Assembly (NCBI RefSeq): GCF_014873875.1
Contig: NZ_JADBEM010000001.1
Location: forward strand, 6,014,001 to 6,078,000
Length of the DNA stretch: 64,000 nucleotides
Origin: Actinopolymorpha pittospori
Lineage (GTDB): Bacteria; Actinomycetota; Actinomycetes; Propionibacteriales; Actinopolymorphaceae
Direction of reading: 5' to 3'
The notes beneath the pieces were generated by a model. The model was not told the DNA's origin and did not search any database. It saw nothing but the letters and a program-made list of their open reading frames with translations. The translations under genes were made by a program, and so were the position numbers. Of this stretch, positions 1-8,447 are shown one piece after another; positions within the stretch are counted from its first letter, which is position 1, and each line of letters opens with the position of its first letter.

Positions 1-324
1 AACGGCATCCAGAACCGCTTCGCCGACGGCAACCACTACTTCGTCTACAGGTTCCCGTTCCCGGCTGAGACCGTCACGGCCCGGTCCACCCTCACCATCG
101 ACAACGAGTACGTCGTCGAGGCCAGCCCCGACGGTGAGCACTGGACCATCGTCTCGAAGGAGGACCAGCGCGTCACCGACGGCAGCAACAAGGCCGACCA
201 GGCGATCGACCTGACTCCCTACCTCGGTCAGGACAAGGCGGTCTATCTGCGGGTGTCGGACGCCTTCCCCGAAGACGGCTGGGGCGGCCGCGTCTACCAC
301 GTCACCGCCGACACCACCGAGTAG
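1..324 (+). CDS. C-terminal part of a secreted, carbohydrate-binding-like protein (5' end outside window)
   Basis: The open frame runs from the first base to a TAG at 322-324 and gives 107 residues; the start lies before the window. The fragment is rich in Asp, Thr, Tyr and Trp, and a stretch reading YVVEASPDGEHWTIV (residues 39-53) has the look of a beta-sandwich carbohydrate-binding or discoidin-like module, in which a strand of the form VEVSTDGxxWT is common. That resemblance is my inference from pattern only. It probably belongs to the C-terminal domain of an exported glycoside hydrolase or adhesin. No membrane anchor or sorting signal follows; the protein ends with TADTTE. Confidence 0.6.
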   Translation, partial: NGIQNRFADGNHYFVYRFPFPAETVTARSTLTIDNEYVVEASPDGEHWTIVSKEDQRVTDGSNKADQAIDLTPYLGQDKAVYLRVSDAFPEDGWGGRVYHVTADTTE

Positions 325-357
325 GCCGAGGCCCCCCGGGCGGCCGCACCGGCCCTG

Positions 358-933
358 TCAGGGGAGGAAGACCGTGCCGCTTCTTCTGAAGGACTCCATC
401 ACTGCCTCGTTGAATCGTTCCTCTCCCCAAGGCTCCTGATGGACGCCCCGTTGAGGTTCGTCGCCGTGCTCCAGGAACACTTCCTCACTTCCTCCAGCCG
501 GGGTGTAGAAGAAGAGGAGCTTCGCGGGTTCGAGCACCGTGTTGACGAAACGGTGGCGGGTGTTCGGAGGTACGAAGAAGATGTCGCCGGCATGACCGGC
601 AAAGGTGGTGTCACCGTCCAGAAACTCAAGCTCGCCGGACACCAGGTAGAACGTCTCGCTCTGCTTGTCGTGCGTGTGGGCTACGGAGCCACCGCCCGGA
701 GGTACCCATGCCTCCACGAAACCGATGGCGCCGTTCGTCTGGTTGGCCCTCAGCTTCATGGTGTAGAGGTCGGCTCCGAACCATCTGGCAGGCCCTTCGC
801 CCGTGGGTACGTACACACCGCCTCGGTGGGTGTATCGAGGGTCGTCGTGTCCGACGTTGTCGAAGAGAGTCACGAGACTGCGCCTTCTGTTCGAATGGAT
901 TCTGTGAGCGGCGGCGCCTGCCGCCACCGTCAT
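358..933 (-). CDS. Cupin-domain protein
   Basis: This 191-residue protein has one cupin barrel. Motif 1 is clear: glycines at 80-82, then H86-T-H88, E93 and G100, the usual metal-binding arrangement G(X)5HXH(X)3-4E(X)6G. Motif 2 supplies the last ligand at H127 in PPNTRHRFVN. Cupins of this single-domain type are dioxygenases, isomerases or binding proteins; the sequence does not say which. The start ATG overlaps the stop of the upstream hydrolase by 4 bases (ATGA at 930-933), so the two are translationally coupled and likely act in one pathway. No signal peptide, so cytoplasmic. Confidence 0.85.
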   Translation of the reverse strand: MTVAAGAAAHRIHSNRRRSLVTLFDNVGHDDPRYTHRGGVYVPTGEGPARWFGADLYTMKLRANQTNGAIGFVEAWVPPGGGSVAHTHDKQSETFYLVSGELEFLDGDTTFAGHAGDIFFVPPNTRHRFVNTVLEPAKLLFFYTPAGGSEEVFLEHGDEPQRGVHQEPWGEERFNEAVMESFRRSGTVFLP

Positions 934-1769
934 TCAAAGAACGAGGTCAGTTCACGTACGAGATCATCCGGCCGCTCCTCCGCCAGATAGTGACCAGCGC
1001 CCTGGAACTCGACGAAACGGGGATCCTTCACTCTGCCTTTGAGTGCGGCGGTCATGAAGTCGTAGTACATCCCACCGAGCACGAGGAACGGAATGTCGAG
1101 TTCGGGGTATTCGGCAGCGTCCTCGATGTCTTGCTGGATCGTCTTGTACCATCCGTTTCCCGCCCGAATGGCGGCCGGTGAATCGTAGGCCGTCGCGTAC
1201 AGGGAGCGGGTCTCCTCGCTGAAAGCGCTCGGGTCGGACTCGTACTCGATCAGCCAGTCCAGGAGGACCCGGAAGCGTCCAGCGAGTAGGTCCTCGGGGA
1301 GTTGGTCGACGTGGTTGAAGGGGAACCACCACATGTTCGGCACGCCTTCTCGCGGCATGAGGCGCATGTCGTTGAAGAGTTCAGTGGGATGGAACCCCTC
1401 CCAGAGGGCGACTTTGCGGGTCACCTCGGGATGGTTGGCGGCAAGGCTGTAGGCGACCATCGCGCCGATGTCCTCGCCTGCAAGGTTGACCGAACCAAGG
1501 TCCAGAGAACGGACAAGTCCGTGAATGTCGGCAGCCATGGTCTTCTTGTCGTATCCCGAATCGGGTTTGTCGGAATCACCCATACCGCGAAGATCCACGG
1601 CGATGACCCGGTGTCGTTCAGAAAGTGCCGGCATCATCTTGTGGAACTGCCACCACGTTCGTGGCCAGCCAGGCAACAGCACCAACGGGTCGCCTTGGCC
1701 GCCAACCACATAGTGCAGACGTATTCCGTTCACATCAGCGAAATGATCTGTGAATCCGTCGATCCGCAT
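930..1769 (-). CDS. Alpha/beta hydrolase, epoxide hydrolase-like
   Basis: A 279-residue alpha/beta-hydrolase. The nucleophile elbow reads GEDIGA with Asp100 as predicted nucleophile, which separates epoxide hydrolases and haloalkane dehalogenases from Ser esterases. An oxyanion-hole-like LPGWPRTWW lies at 32-40 and the likely catalytic His is H260 in GAGHYLAEERP. The cap region is rich in Trp and Tyr. Coupled by a 4-base overlap to the cupin gene downstream. Substrate unknown; epoxide hydrolysis is family knowledge, not shown here. Directly upstream lies a remnant of a LysR regulator, suggesting the pair was once regulator-controlled. Confidence 0.85.
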   Translation of the reverse strand: MRIDGFTDHFADVNGIRLHYVVGGQGDPLVLLPGWPRTWWQFHKMMPALSERHRVIAVDLRGMGDSDKPDSGYDKKTMAADIHGLVRSLDLGSVNLAGEDIGAMVAYSLAANHPEVTRKVALWEGFHPTELFNDMRLMPREGVPNMWWFPFNHVDQLPEDLLAGRFRVLLDWLIEYESDPSAFSEETRSLYATAYDSPAAIRAGNGWYKTIQQDIEDAAEYPELDIPFLVLGGMYYDFMTAALKGRVKDPRFVEFQGAGHYLAEERPDDLVRELTSFFE

Positions 1770-1789
1770 CCAAAGGCCCCGATCGATGC

Positions 1790-1900
1790 ATGACAGAACG
1801 TGGCGCTCACAGCTTGCCCTTGCACGGCGCCATCGCGGACCTGATCAGCGCAGGGCTTGGCATCGGTCTCGTCCCCGCCGCCGGGTGCGCCACGGCGCGC
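1790..1900 (+). pseudogene. Remnant of a LysR-family regulator (C-terminal segment)
   Basis: Translation from 1826 on gives HGAIADLISAGLGIGLVP, nearly the same as HSAIADLISAGLGIGLVP in the intact LysR regulator at 15063-15974. At DNA level about 50 bases (around 1829-1880) match with only a few substitutions. The match then fades into sequence that keeps a DSP-like triplet but no longer aligns cleanly. Neither the HTH end nor the rest of the effector domain is present. I read it as a decayed paralogue left next to the cupin/hydrolase operon. The 376-base interval 1770-2145 holds nothing else I can support. Confidence 0.6.
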
Positions 1901-2145
1901 GGCGACAGTCCGGCGAACCCCAAGAGTAACGCCGATGACCGGCCCGCGGGGTGGGCGCGACACGCCTCGGGTCCTGGCCACCCTCGTAGGGCGGCCTGGG
2001 TCACACCTGGCCGGGTGAAGCTTGCCGGCGTTGCGCCATGGCCGAGATGTGCGCGCTGTGCCGCGCCACCTGACATCCGGAGGTGCTGTGTCGTCGTACC
2101 AGTGAGAAGCCAAGGTTCCGCATCGAACGGATGGGATGGGTAGCG

Positions 2146-2586
2146 ATGCCTACGCAGCGCGAGGTAGACGAAGCCAGGATCAGGCAGCAGGTCGGCCTGA
2201 TAGTCGAGGGACTTCGAGCCAAGGATCTCGAGGGTTTGAAGCAGCTCTACGCGACGGACGTGGTGTCCTTCGACGTCGAACCGCCGCTGCAGCATGTGGG
2301 GATAGAGGCGAAACTGAAGAACTGGGCGAAGGCGTTCACGTTCTTCCAGGAGATGTCCTACGAGGTCCGCGACCTGACGCTCACCGTGGGCGATGAGGTC
2401 GCTTTCGGGCACTGCTTCGGTCGGCTCAGCGGCACGCTGAAGAACGGTACGGCGACGAGTGGTATGTGGGTCCGGGTCACTTTCTGCTTCCAGAAGATCG
2501 ACGGCAGTTGGTTGATCGCGCACGACCAGGTCTCCGTGCCGTTCGACATGCCGAGCGGCAAGGGAGTGACCGACCTCGAGCCCTGA
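2146..2586 (+). CDS. SnoaL-like / NTF2-fold protein
   Basis: A 146-residue protein with the pattern of the NTF2-like superfamily: an N-terminal helix (VDEARIRQQVGLIVEGLRAKDLEGL), a YATDVVSFDVEPP strand, a central helix region containing FQEMSY, and C-terminal strands with WVRVTFCFQKIDGSWLI plus AHDQVSVPF, typical of SnoaL_3/ketosteroid-isomerase-like proteins. Members are small isomerases, hydrolases or non-catalytic binding proteins. I chose ATG at 2146 over an in-frame ATG at 2131 because MPTQREVDEAR begins the helix directly and a G-rich stretch precedes it; either is possible. Monocistronic as far as can be seen. Confidence 0.75.
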   Translation: MPTQREVDEARIRQQVGLIVEGLRAKDLEGLKQLYATDVVSFDVEPPLQHVGIEAKLKNWAKAFTFFQEMSYEVRDLTLTVGDEVAFGHCFGRLSGTLKNGTATSGMWVRVTFCFQKIDGSWLIAHDQVSVPFDMPSGKGVTDLEP

Positions 2587-2874
2587 CGAGCCACGGAAGT
2601 TTCGCGATGCCGCCCGGTGGTGCACTTCAGCCAGTAGCAAGCCGTTATCCCCGCACGGTCCGCCTGCGCGACCTCGCGGCGGACCTCTCCTCGGGGAGGA
2701 CCGACAGTAGCGCAAGGATTGCGGCCTTGTTCGCGTGTCTTTCATCTCGGGTTGCAGTCGTACCTGTTGCCTTGGGCCGACTCCACTCCGGAAGATCCAC
2801 CATCGCCCGCCAGTCGTTCCCCGAGGACGGCTGGCCGGGCGTCATTCCGGCCCGATCATCGTGAATGAGGAGAG

Positions 2875-3485
2875 ATGAAGACGAGGAAAGCGCTGCGCCG
2901 GCTCGTCGTCCTCGCCGACCTGCTCGACATGCACGCCTACTTCAGCCCGGTGCAGGAAGACTCCTCGCAGGGCGAGGGGCTGCCGCGCTGCCAGATCGGT
3001 AACGCGGTGTTCTCGCGGTACCCGATCCTCGAGGCGGACTGCGAGATCCTGCCCTGGACGCTGGACTATCAGCGCGGAGTGCAGGACCTGTTGGTCAACG
3101 TTCGTGGCGCACCTCTGCGGATCTACAACACCCATTTGCAGAACAACCCCACCAGCCCCCAGGCGAAGCAGGACCGCACCGACCAGGTACGCGCGATCCT
3201 GGCCTGTGCGGGCGAACTCGAAGAACCCACGGTTCTCACCGGCGACCTCAACTCCAACCCTGACTGGAGCGAGATCCAGCCGCTGTTCGGTGTGTTCGGG
3301 ACAGTTGGGTTGCCGGCGGCGACGGTGGGCCCGGGTACACGCTGGACGGTCGGCGCATCGACTACGTGTTGCACTCGAGCGACATCGGGGTGCGGCGTAC
3401 GCAGGTTGTACCTGTCGTCCCCAGCGACCACGAGCAGGTTGTCAGCGACCTTCTGCTGCCTGCCCGACAGCGCGGGCGGCACTGA
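2875..3485 (+). pseudogene. Endonuclease/exonuclease/phosphatase-family gene, truncated and frameshifted
   Basis: Residues from 2875 resemble the middle of an EEP-fold enzyme: AVFSRYPI, IYNTHLQ and TGDLNSNP are the usual His and Asp-x-Asn motifs. After about base 3310-3335 the sense passes to another frame, which reads YTLDGRRIDYVLHSS (from 3336) and PSDHEQVVSDLLLP and stops at TGA 3483-3485, giving the expected C-terminal RIDYV and SDH motifs. The first 60-80 residues with the N-terminal Asn and catalytic Glu are missing upstream. So the gene has lost its 5' part and carries one frameshift; it should not encode an active enzyme. An SD-like GAGGAGAG precedes the ATG at 2875 but is probably fortuitous. 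Confidence 0.8.
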
Positions 3486-3569
3486 CCCGATTCGACCGAA
3501 CCGGTGCGTCCGGCGCGCCTGGAGGAAATCGGTATCCGGGGCAGCGCCGTTGTGGCTATCCTCCGGCGG

Positions 3570-4919
3570 GTGACTGGGAATGTGGGCGTGGCGGATCTGC
3601 GGTTGGTCGACTGGGGCACGGCGGCGGCTGAGGAGCGTCATCGGATCCTGGCCCGGGGCGGCGACCACGCAGGTGTGGGCGAGGGCCTGCGCTCGGCGAT
3701 CGCGGACATCGTGGAGGACGTCCGCAGCCGTGGGGACGCCGCCCTGGTCGACGCGCTCGGCGGGTTCGACAAGATGAACCTGCCCGTCGAGGGGCTGCGG
3801 GTGAGCGAGGAGGAGTTCGACGCCGCCCGCGCCGCGGTGAGCGAACCTCTGGTGGAGGCGATCCGCACCTCGATCGCACAGGTACGGGCATTCAACGAGT
3901 TGATCGTGCAGCGTGCATCCTGGACGGCGCGGCCCAGGCCGGGGTTGGTCGTCGGCGAGCAGGCCGCGGCGATCCCCTCGGTCGGGCTGTATGTCCCCTC
4001 CGGCAAGGGCTCCTTCCCGTCTGTGCTGATCCAGATCGCCACGCCCGCGGTGGTCGCCGGTGTGGATCGGATCGTGGTGATGGTCGCGCCGGTGCCCGGC
4101 GGCGCCGGCCAAGTCGACCCGGCGACTCTGGTCGCCGCGCGGGAACTCGGGCTCACCGAGGTGTACCGCAGTAACGGCCCGGCCGGGATCGCCGCCCTGG
4201 CCAGTGGCACGGAGACGGTGGCCAAGGTGCGGAAGATCGTCGGCCCTGGCTCGCCCGCGGTGACCTGCGCACAGCTGGAGGTTCAGCGGCTGGGTTGCGT
4301 GGTGGAGGTCGGCTTCGGCCCCACCGACGCCCTGATCGTGGCAGACGACAGCGCCGACCTGCGCTGGCTGGCCGCCGACCTGATCAACGAGGCCGAGCAC
4401 GGAGCGGACTCCTCCGCGGTCCTGGTCTCTACCTCCCGCGCCGTACTGGAAGGCGTCCGCGAACACGTCGCACAGCAGGTGGCCGAACTGCCCGAGCCGC
4501 GCCGTACGTATGCGAGGACGTCGATCGCGGTCAACGGCGGCCTGGTGTTCGCCAGTAGCCGCGAGGAGGCGATGGAGGTGGCCAACGCGTACGCACCGGA
4601 GCACTTGCAACTGGCCGTCGCCGACCCCGAGGAGTGGCTGCCGCTCGCGCGCTACGCGGGCACGGTCCTGCTCGGGCAGTGGACCACCTTCGCGGCTTCC
4701 AACTTCGCTATCGGTACCCCTGCCACGCTGCCGACCACCGGGTTCGCGCAGGTCTCCAGCGGCGTGACGGCCAGCACCTATCTGGTCCGGGCGGCGGTCG
4801 CACACGTGGACGAGAGCGAGTTCCGGCGGTTGGCCCCGGTGGTGACGGCACTGGCCCACCACGAAGGCTTTCCGGCGCACGCCGCGACTGTGACCGTCCG
4901 CCAACCCGACAACGCGTAA
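3570..4919 (+). CDS. Histidinol-dehydrogenase-family dehydrogenase (HisD paralogue)
   Basis: About 449 residues covering the whole HisD fold: VGLYVPSGKGSFPS, GPGSPAV, NEAEHGADSS and NAYAPEHLQLA are hallmark segments. Counting from the GTG at 3570, His277 matches catalytic/zinc His262 of E. coli HisD and Glu344-His345 match Glu326-His327. Two zinc ligands differ: Gln259 is Glu274 and Asp360 is Asn378, while His419 is kept as His437; spacings between these positions are identical to the E. coli enzyme as I remember it. No other his gene is nearby, so a role in histidine synthesis is unlikely; HisD-like enzymes oxidising other alcohols (for example sulfopropanediol dehydrogenase) are alternatives. 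Start uncertain: GTG 3570 or GTG 3582. Confidence 0.85.
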   Translation: MTGNVGVADLRLVDWGTAAAEERHRILARGGDHAGVGEGLRSAIADIVEDVRSRGDAALVDALGGFDKMNLPVEGLRVSEEEFDAARAAVSEPLVEAIRTSIAQVRAFNELIVQRASWTARPRPGLVVGEQAAAIPSVGLYVPSGKGSFPSVLIQIATPAVVAGVDRIVVMVAPVPGGAGQVDPATLVAARELGLTEVYRSNGPAGIAALASGTETVAKVRKIVGPGSPAVTCAQLEVQRLGCVVEVGFGPTDALIVADDSADLRWLAADLINEAEHGADSSAVLVSTSRAVLEGVREHVAQQVAELPEPRRTYARTSIAVNGGLVFASSREEAMEVANAYAPEHLQLAVADPEEWLPLARYAGTVLLGQWTTFAASNFAIGTPATLPTTGFAQVSSGVTASTYLVRAAVAHVDESEFRRLAPVVTALAHHEGFPAHAATVTVRQPDNA

Positions 4920-4943
4920 AAAGGAGAGCCGGCCGGCCGGCGT

Positions 4944-5837
4944 TCAGGCGCGGGCCGTGGCCGGTGTCGATGGCCGCAAACCACGGGTTGACGGCCGGGG
5001 CGTTCGAGATCGGCTTCTGCCGGCGACCGAACATGGAACGCGGTCTTCGCCGCCGGCCTTCGGACCTGGTGTCGGACCGGCTCCGCCGGCCGGTTCGCCA
5101 CGCTGGGCGCCGGCCAGCCCTCGTGGCGGCCGTTGCACCACCGATATGCCCACGACGAGAATCGTGAGCCAGCTGATCCCGATCGCCCAGGCGGCCAGTA
5201 CGTCAGACAGGTAGTGAACGCCGAGGTAGACGCGGGAGCTGCTGACGCCGAGGGCGAGCAGCGCCGCTCCCGACCACAGGGCCATGCGTCCTCCTCGGCT
5301 CCGCACGGTCGCCGTCGCCATGAAGGCGATCACGCCGAACGTGACGACGGCGCCCGCGGCGTGCCCGGAGGGGAACGAGTAGCCGGACGCGGCCTCGATC
5401 GCCACCGAGGAGGACGGACGTTCCCGGTCCACGAGGTTCTTGACGACGTTGACCAGGACACGCACACCGCCGTACGCGACCAGGGCGATCAGAATCGGTT
5501 GGAGGCTCCGGCCGCGCCAGGCCAGGAGGCACCCCGCGACGGCGACGATCACCGCGAGGACGTTCGGCGCGCCGATCTCCGTCAGACCCAGGAACACGTC
5601 GCTCATCCCGGTGTGACGATTCGCGGCGACGAGCCCTGTGACATCCCGGTCGAAGAAGGTGATGCCGTCGGCTTCGGTGACGTCGTCGAGCAGCCGAGCG
5701 AAGCTCGCGATGCAGACGAGGAGGACAAGGACGCCCAGTGCGACGGTCCGGTGCACCGTGGTCGCCGCGAGACCGCGTAACCGCGCCAGCCAGTTCGACT
5801 GGCCCGAGGTGGGCGGTTCGGCGGATCGATTGCGCAT
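4944..5837 (-). CDS. PAP2-family membrane phosphatase
   Basis: A 297-residue integral membrane protein with all three phosphatidic-acid-phosphatase signature motifs: KNLVDRERP (Lys133 to Pro141), FPSGH (around 155-159) and SSRVYLGVHYLSD with Arg202, His208 and Asp212. Five to six hydrophobic helices fit the family, which dephosphorylates phosphatidic acid, diacylglycerol pyrophosphate or undecaprenyl pyrophosphate at the membrane. The C-terminal 55 residues are a Pro/Gly/Arg-rich tail outside the domain. The ATG at 5837 is preceded by GGAGGG at 5 bases spacing, better than the ATG 13 codons upstream. Convergent with the HisD paralogue, 24 bases apart. Confidence 0.9.
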   Translation of the reverse strand: MRNRSAEPPTSGQSNWLARLRGLAATTVHRTVALGVLVLLVCIASFARLLDDVTEADGITFFDRDVTGLVAANRHTGMSDVFLGLTEIGAPNVLAVIVAVAGCLLAWRGRSLQPILIALVAYGGVRVLVNVVKNLVDRERPSSSVAIEAASGYSFPSGHAAGAVVTFGVIAFMATATVRSRGGRMALWSGAALLALGVSSSRVYLGVHYLSDVLAAWAIGISWLTILVVGISVVQRPPRGLAGAQRGEPAGGAGPTPGPKAGGEDRVPCSVAGRSRSRTPRPSTRGLRPSTPATARA

Positions 5838-5974
5838 CTGGGCCCTCCGGCGAACGGAAGGCGCGCACACAGCCACTCGACCGGCCGGACGTCCGTTCGA
5901 TCACCTCCTTCCCGGCGGGCGCACGGGCTACACCGGTGGGCCCCAACGCCGTCGGCGTCGGCGCTCGATGAGGG

Positions 5975-6178
5975 TCAGTGTCGGCGCGTCGCTCGGCGCA
6001 GGCTCAGCGTCAGGAGAAGGACGAGCGCCACCGGGAGCACCCACCATGCCGGTACGCCCGCCGTGGACATCCCGAAGGTGAGTCCGAGGGCGACGACGAC
6101 GCCGAGAGCGACGCGCCAGTCGTCGCCGACGAGGAAGTCGTACCAGAACAGTCCGAACATGCGGAGTCTGGCGATCAT
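5975..6178 (-). CDS. Small two-helix membrane protein
   Basis: A 67-residue protein: a short amphipathic N-terminus (MIARLRMFGLFWYDFLVGDD), one helix VALGVVVALGLTFGM, a short Gly-Pro turn, a second helix with VLPVALVLLLTLSL, and a basic tail RRATRRH. Its ATG overlaps the stop of the upstream membrane protein by 4 bases (6175-6178), so it is a real coupled gene rather than a shadow frame. Proteins of this size and topology next to transport-like membrane proteins are often accessory subunits; the function is not known. Confidence 0.7.
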   Translation of the reverse strand: MIARLRMFGLFWYDFLVGDDWRVALGVVVALGLTFGMSTAGVPAWWVLPVALVLLLTLSLRRATRRH

Positions 6179-6954
6179 GTCTGCGCCTCGATCCTTGAGT
6201 CATGGGAGGTCGCCGCACCCTTGTCGGTCCGTCGTTGCCGGCGCAGCAGAGCCACCAGGGCGAGCGAGACGAGGGCGATCGCGGGAATGAGCACCAGCAG
6301 CGCGGCGTCGCCGCCGGGCCAGTCCGCCCGGGCGCCCTCCGCGCCCCAGAACGCTCCGAAGCCGGTGAGCATCACCCCGACGACGAACTTCATGGTGTTC
6401 TCGGGCACTCGTGCCAGCGGGGCGCGCACGGCCACGCCCGCGACGACCACGACGAGGATGGCCGCGACCGCGGCGACGGCGGCCAGCGGCACGTCGTGCT
6501 GGTTGCTGCCGAAGGTGAGGGCGATGAAGGCGACCTCGAGGCCTTCGAGGAGCACCGCCTTGAACGACAGGGTGAAGGCGTACCAGTCCGAGACCCCGAA
6601 GCGGCCGCCGGTCGGTGCGCTGCGCGCGGCCGCGAGCTCGGTGCGGAAGATCTCGTCCTCGTCGTGCAAGGCCTTGTAGCCGCTGGCCCGCAGGATCGCC
6701 TTGCGCAGCCACTGCAGGCCGAAGATCAGCAGGATGGCGCCCACGATCAACCGCAGGCCGCCCAACGGCAGCGCGGAGACGGCGGGACCGAGCGCGGCCA
6801 CGATGACGGCGAGCACACCGACGCCCGCCCCTACTCCGAGCAGGGCGGAGCGCCAGCCCCTCGCGGTGCCGGCGGCCAACACGATCGTGGTCGCCTCGAC
6901 GGCTTCGACCACACAGGCAAGGAAGACGGCGACGAACAGCGCGCTGGCACTCAT
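6175..6954 (-). CDS. Multi-pass membrane protein of the COG4280 type
   Basis: 259 residues with about six to seven hydrophobic helices. The first helix carries acidic residues in the membrane (FLACVVEAVEATTIVL), and a second copy of the theme appears later as KAVLLEGLEVAFIAL, suggesting an internally duplicated three-helix unit like those of LysE/GDT1-type cation exporters. Glu residues inside paired helices point to ion transport, which is an inference. A cytoplasmic loop with GYKALHDEDEIFRTE separates the halves. ATG at 6954 has AGGAGA upstream; a longer frame reaching 7083 lacks an RBS. Coupled to the 67-residue protein downstream. Divergent from the ChrB-like gene. Confidence 0.7.
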   Translation of the reverse strand: MSASALFVAVFLACVVEAVEATTIVLAAGTARGWRSALLGVGAGVGVLAVIVAALGPAVSALPLGGLRLIVGAILLIFGLQWLRKAILRASGYKALHDEDEIFRTELAAARSAPTGGRFGVSDWYAFTLSFKAVLLEGLEVAFIALTFGSNQHDVPLAAVAAVAAILVVVVAGVAVRAPLARVPENTMKFVVGVMLTGFGAFWGAEGARADWPGGDAALLVLIPAIALVSLALVALLRRQRRTDKGAATSHDSRIEAQT

Positions 6955-7151
6955 GAACGATGATCTCCTGTCGCGCGCGGAGGTGGACGAACGTTCAGCG
7001 GCGAGCGTAACAGCCGTTACTCCCACGGTGACAGTGGAGCCGGGGAGGCATGGTCGACGTGCGGGACGAACGCGACAAAGCACGCTCGGCAGAGTGCCGT
7101 CCGGGCACGGAGGCTCAGTCCGGTTTCGACCGCCTCTCTAGACTTCGAGGC

Positions 7152-7784
7152 ATGGCCCGCCGCACCGCGAAGACCGCCGCCGCCGACCCAGCGCCCACCG
7201 ACACAGCGTCGTCCGGGTCGAAGGCGTCCGATCCGAAAGCGCGCGACACGAAGGCACCCGGCTGGCTCGTGTTGGTCTACCGCATCCCCTCAGAGCCGAC
7301 CCGGTTGCGTGCGACGGTCTGGCGCAGACTCAAGGGACTGGGCGCGATCTATCTGCAGAACTCCGTCGCCGCGCTACCAGCCGGAACCGCGTCCGAGCGG
7401 GCGCTGCGCAAGTTGCGCCACGAGATCCTCGAGATGTCAGGCACCGCGGTGCTGATGTCCTGTACCACCCTCCTCGGCGAGGCGGACGTCCTCGCTGCCT
7501 TCCAGGCGGCGCGCGACGACGAGTACGAAGAGATCGTCGACAAGTGCCAGGACTTCCTGGCCGGCATCGAGAAGGAGTTCACAGCCGAGCACTTCACCTT
7601 CGCCGAGCTCGAGGAGAACGAGGTCGACCACCAGAAGCTGGTCAACTGGCTGGCGAAGGTCGTGGCTCGAGACGCCTTCGGTGCGCCCGGACGGGCTGAC
7701 GCCGACGAGGCGCTGGCGAGGTGTGGGGAAGAGCTCGAACGCTACGCGGCGCGCGTCTACGCCGAAGAGACCGATGGGCACTAG
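7152..7784 (+). CDS. ChrB N-terminal-domain protein
   Basis: 210 residues. After a 35-residue Ala/Lys/Thr-rich start comes WLVLVYRIPSEPTRLRATVW and RRLKGLGAIYLQNSVAALP, which is the typical opening of the ChrB N-terminal domain (chromate-resistance-associated). The remainder is mostly helical with many Glu residues (KEFTAEHFTFAELEENE). The C-terminal ChrB domain is not present, so this is the short actinobacterial version that occurs without a chromate transporter. Its role is unknown in this form; a sensory or regulatory role is guessed from ChrB. Start ATG 7152 follows GAGG; the frame is open further upstream but without RBS. Confidence 0.7.
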   Translation: MARRTAKTAAADPAPTDTASSGSKASDPKARDTKAPGWLVLVYRIPSEPTRLRATVWRRLKGLGAIYLQNSVAALPAGTASERALRKLRHEILEMSGTAVLMSCTTLLGEADVLAAFQAARDDEYEEIVDKCQDFLAGIEKEFTAEHFTFAELEENEVDHQKLVNWLAKVVARDAFGAPGRADADEALARCGEELERYAARVYAEETDGH

Positions 7785-7892
7785 GGTGCGGCTCCCGAAT
7801 CCCGCCTGACTCGCGATACCCCGCATCCACCCGTGCGAAGAAAATCCGCATCGTCGTGAACCGGTAGCCGCCCGAACGCAACAGAGAAGGCG

Positions 7893-8447
7893 ATGGACGA
7901 CGACGAGCTGGTCCGTGCCGTGGCGGGTGGCGACGACGGGGCGTTGCGGGAGCTGTTCTCCCGGCATGCGCCGTGGTTGGCTGCCCGGCTGCGTACCGTC
8001 CTGCCCGCCGGCGATGTGGAGGACGTACTTCAGGAGACCTTCGTGGCGGTGTGGCGGGGTGCCTCGGGTTACCGGTCGGAGGGTGCCGGCGGCTGGTTGT
8101 GGGGGATCGCGCGTCGACAGGCGGCGTTGTGGCTGCGGCGGCGAGGCCGACCCGAACGGCTTCTACCCGCCTTGGTGGCGGCCGGTGAAGGGCTGTCGCT
8201 GGACCCGACGGAAGCCGCCCTGTCCCGGGTGGAGCTCGCCGACGCGGTCGAGGCGCTGGGACCGGAGGGCAGCCCGCAACGGGAGACCTGGCGGCTGATG
8301 TACGTCGAGGACCGGCCGGTGGCTGAGGTGGCCGAGCTGATGGGCGTACCGCAGGGAACGGTGAAGAGCCGCGCCCACAAGGTCCGCCGGCTGATGCGGG
8401 CGGCGCTGCGACGCCACGACCCGATGCCTGAGGGAGGTAGGCGATGA
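7893..8447 (+). CDS. ECF-type RNA polymerase sigma factor
   Basis: 184 residues with sigma region 2 (DVEDVLQETFVAVWRG around 41-56, then the GGWLWGIARRQAALWLRRR region 2.4 basic helix) and sigma region 4 with a helix-turn-helix (PVAEVAELMGVPQGTVKSR around 141-159). Length and lack of region 3 put it in the sigma-70 ECF group. It is the first gene of a tightly packed operon: its stop overlaps the next ATG (8444-8447). RBS AGAGAAGG lies upstream of ATG 7893. ECF factors are usually held by an anti-sigma factor encoded next door; here that position is taken by a membrane protein without a zinc finger. Confidence 0.95.
   Translation: MDDDELVRAVAGGDDGALRELFSRHAPWLAARLRTVLPAGDVEDVLQETFVAVWRGASGYRSEGAGGWLWGIARRQAALWLRRRGRPERLLPALVAAGEGLSLDPTEAALSRVELADAVEALGPEGSPQRETWRLMYVEDRPVAEVAELMGVPQGTVKSRAHKVRRLMRAALRRHDPMPEGGRR

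Noticed and set aside
4925..4945. GCCGGCCGGCCGGC stretch after the HisD paralogue as a terminator
   Set aside because: It is a simple alternating GC run with no loop; it can fold, but so can many stretches at this GC content.
7840..7892. ECF-type promoter upstream of the sigma gene
   Set aside because: A GAACC-like element is present, but no matching -10 was found at the right distance, so autoregulation is not supported.
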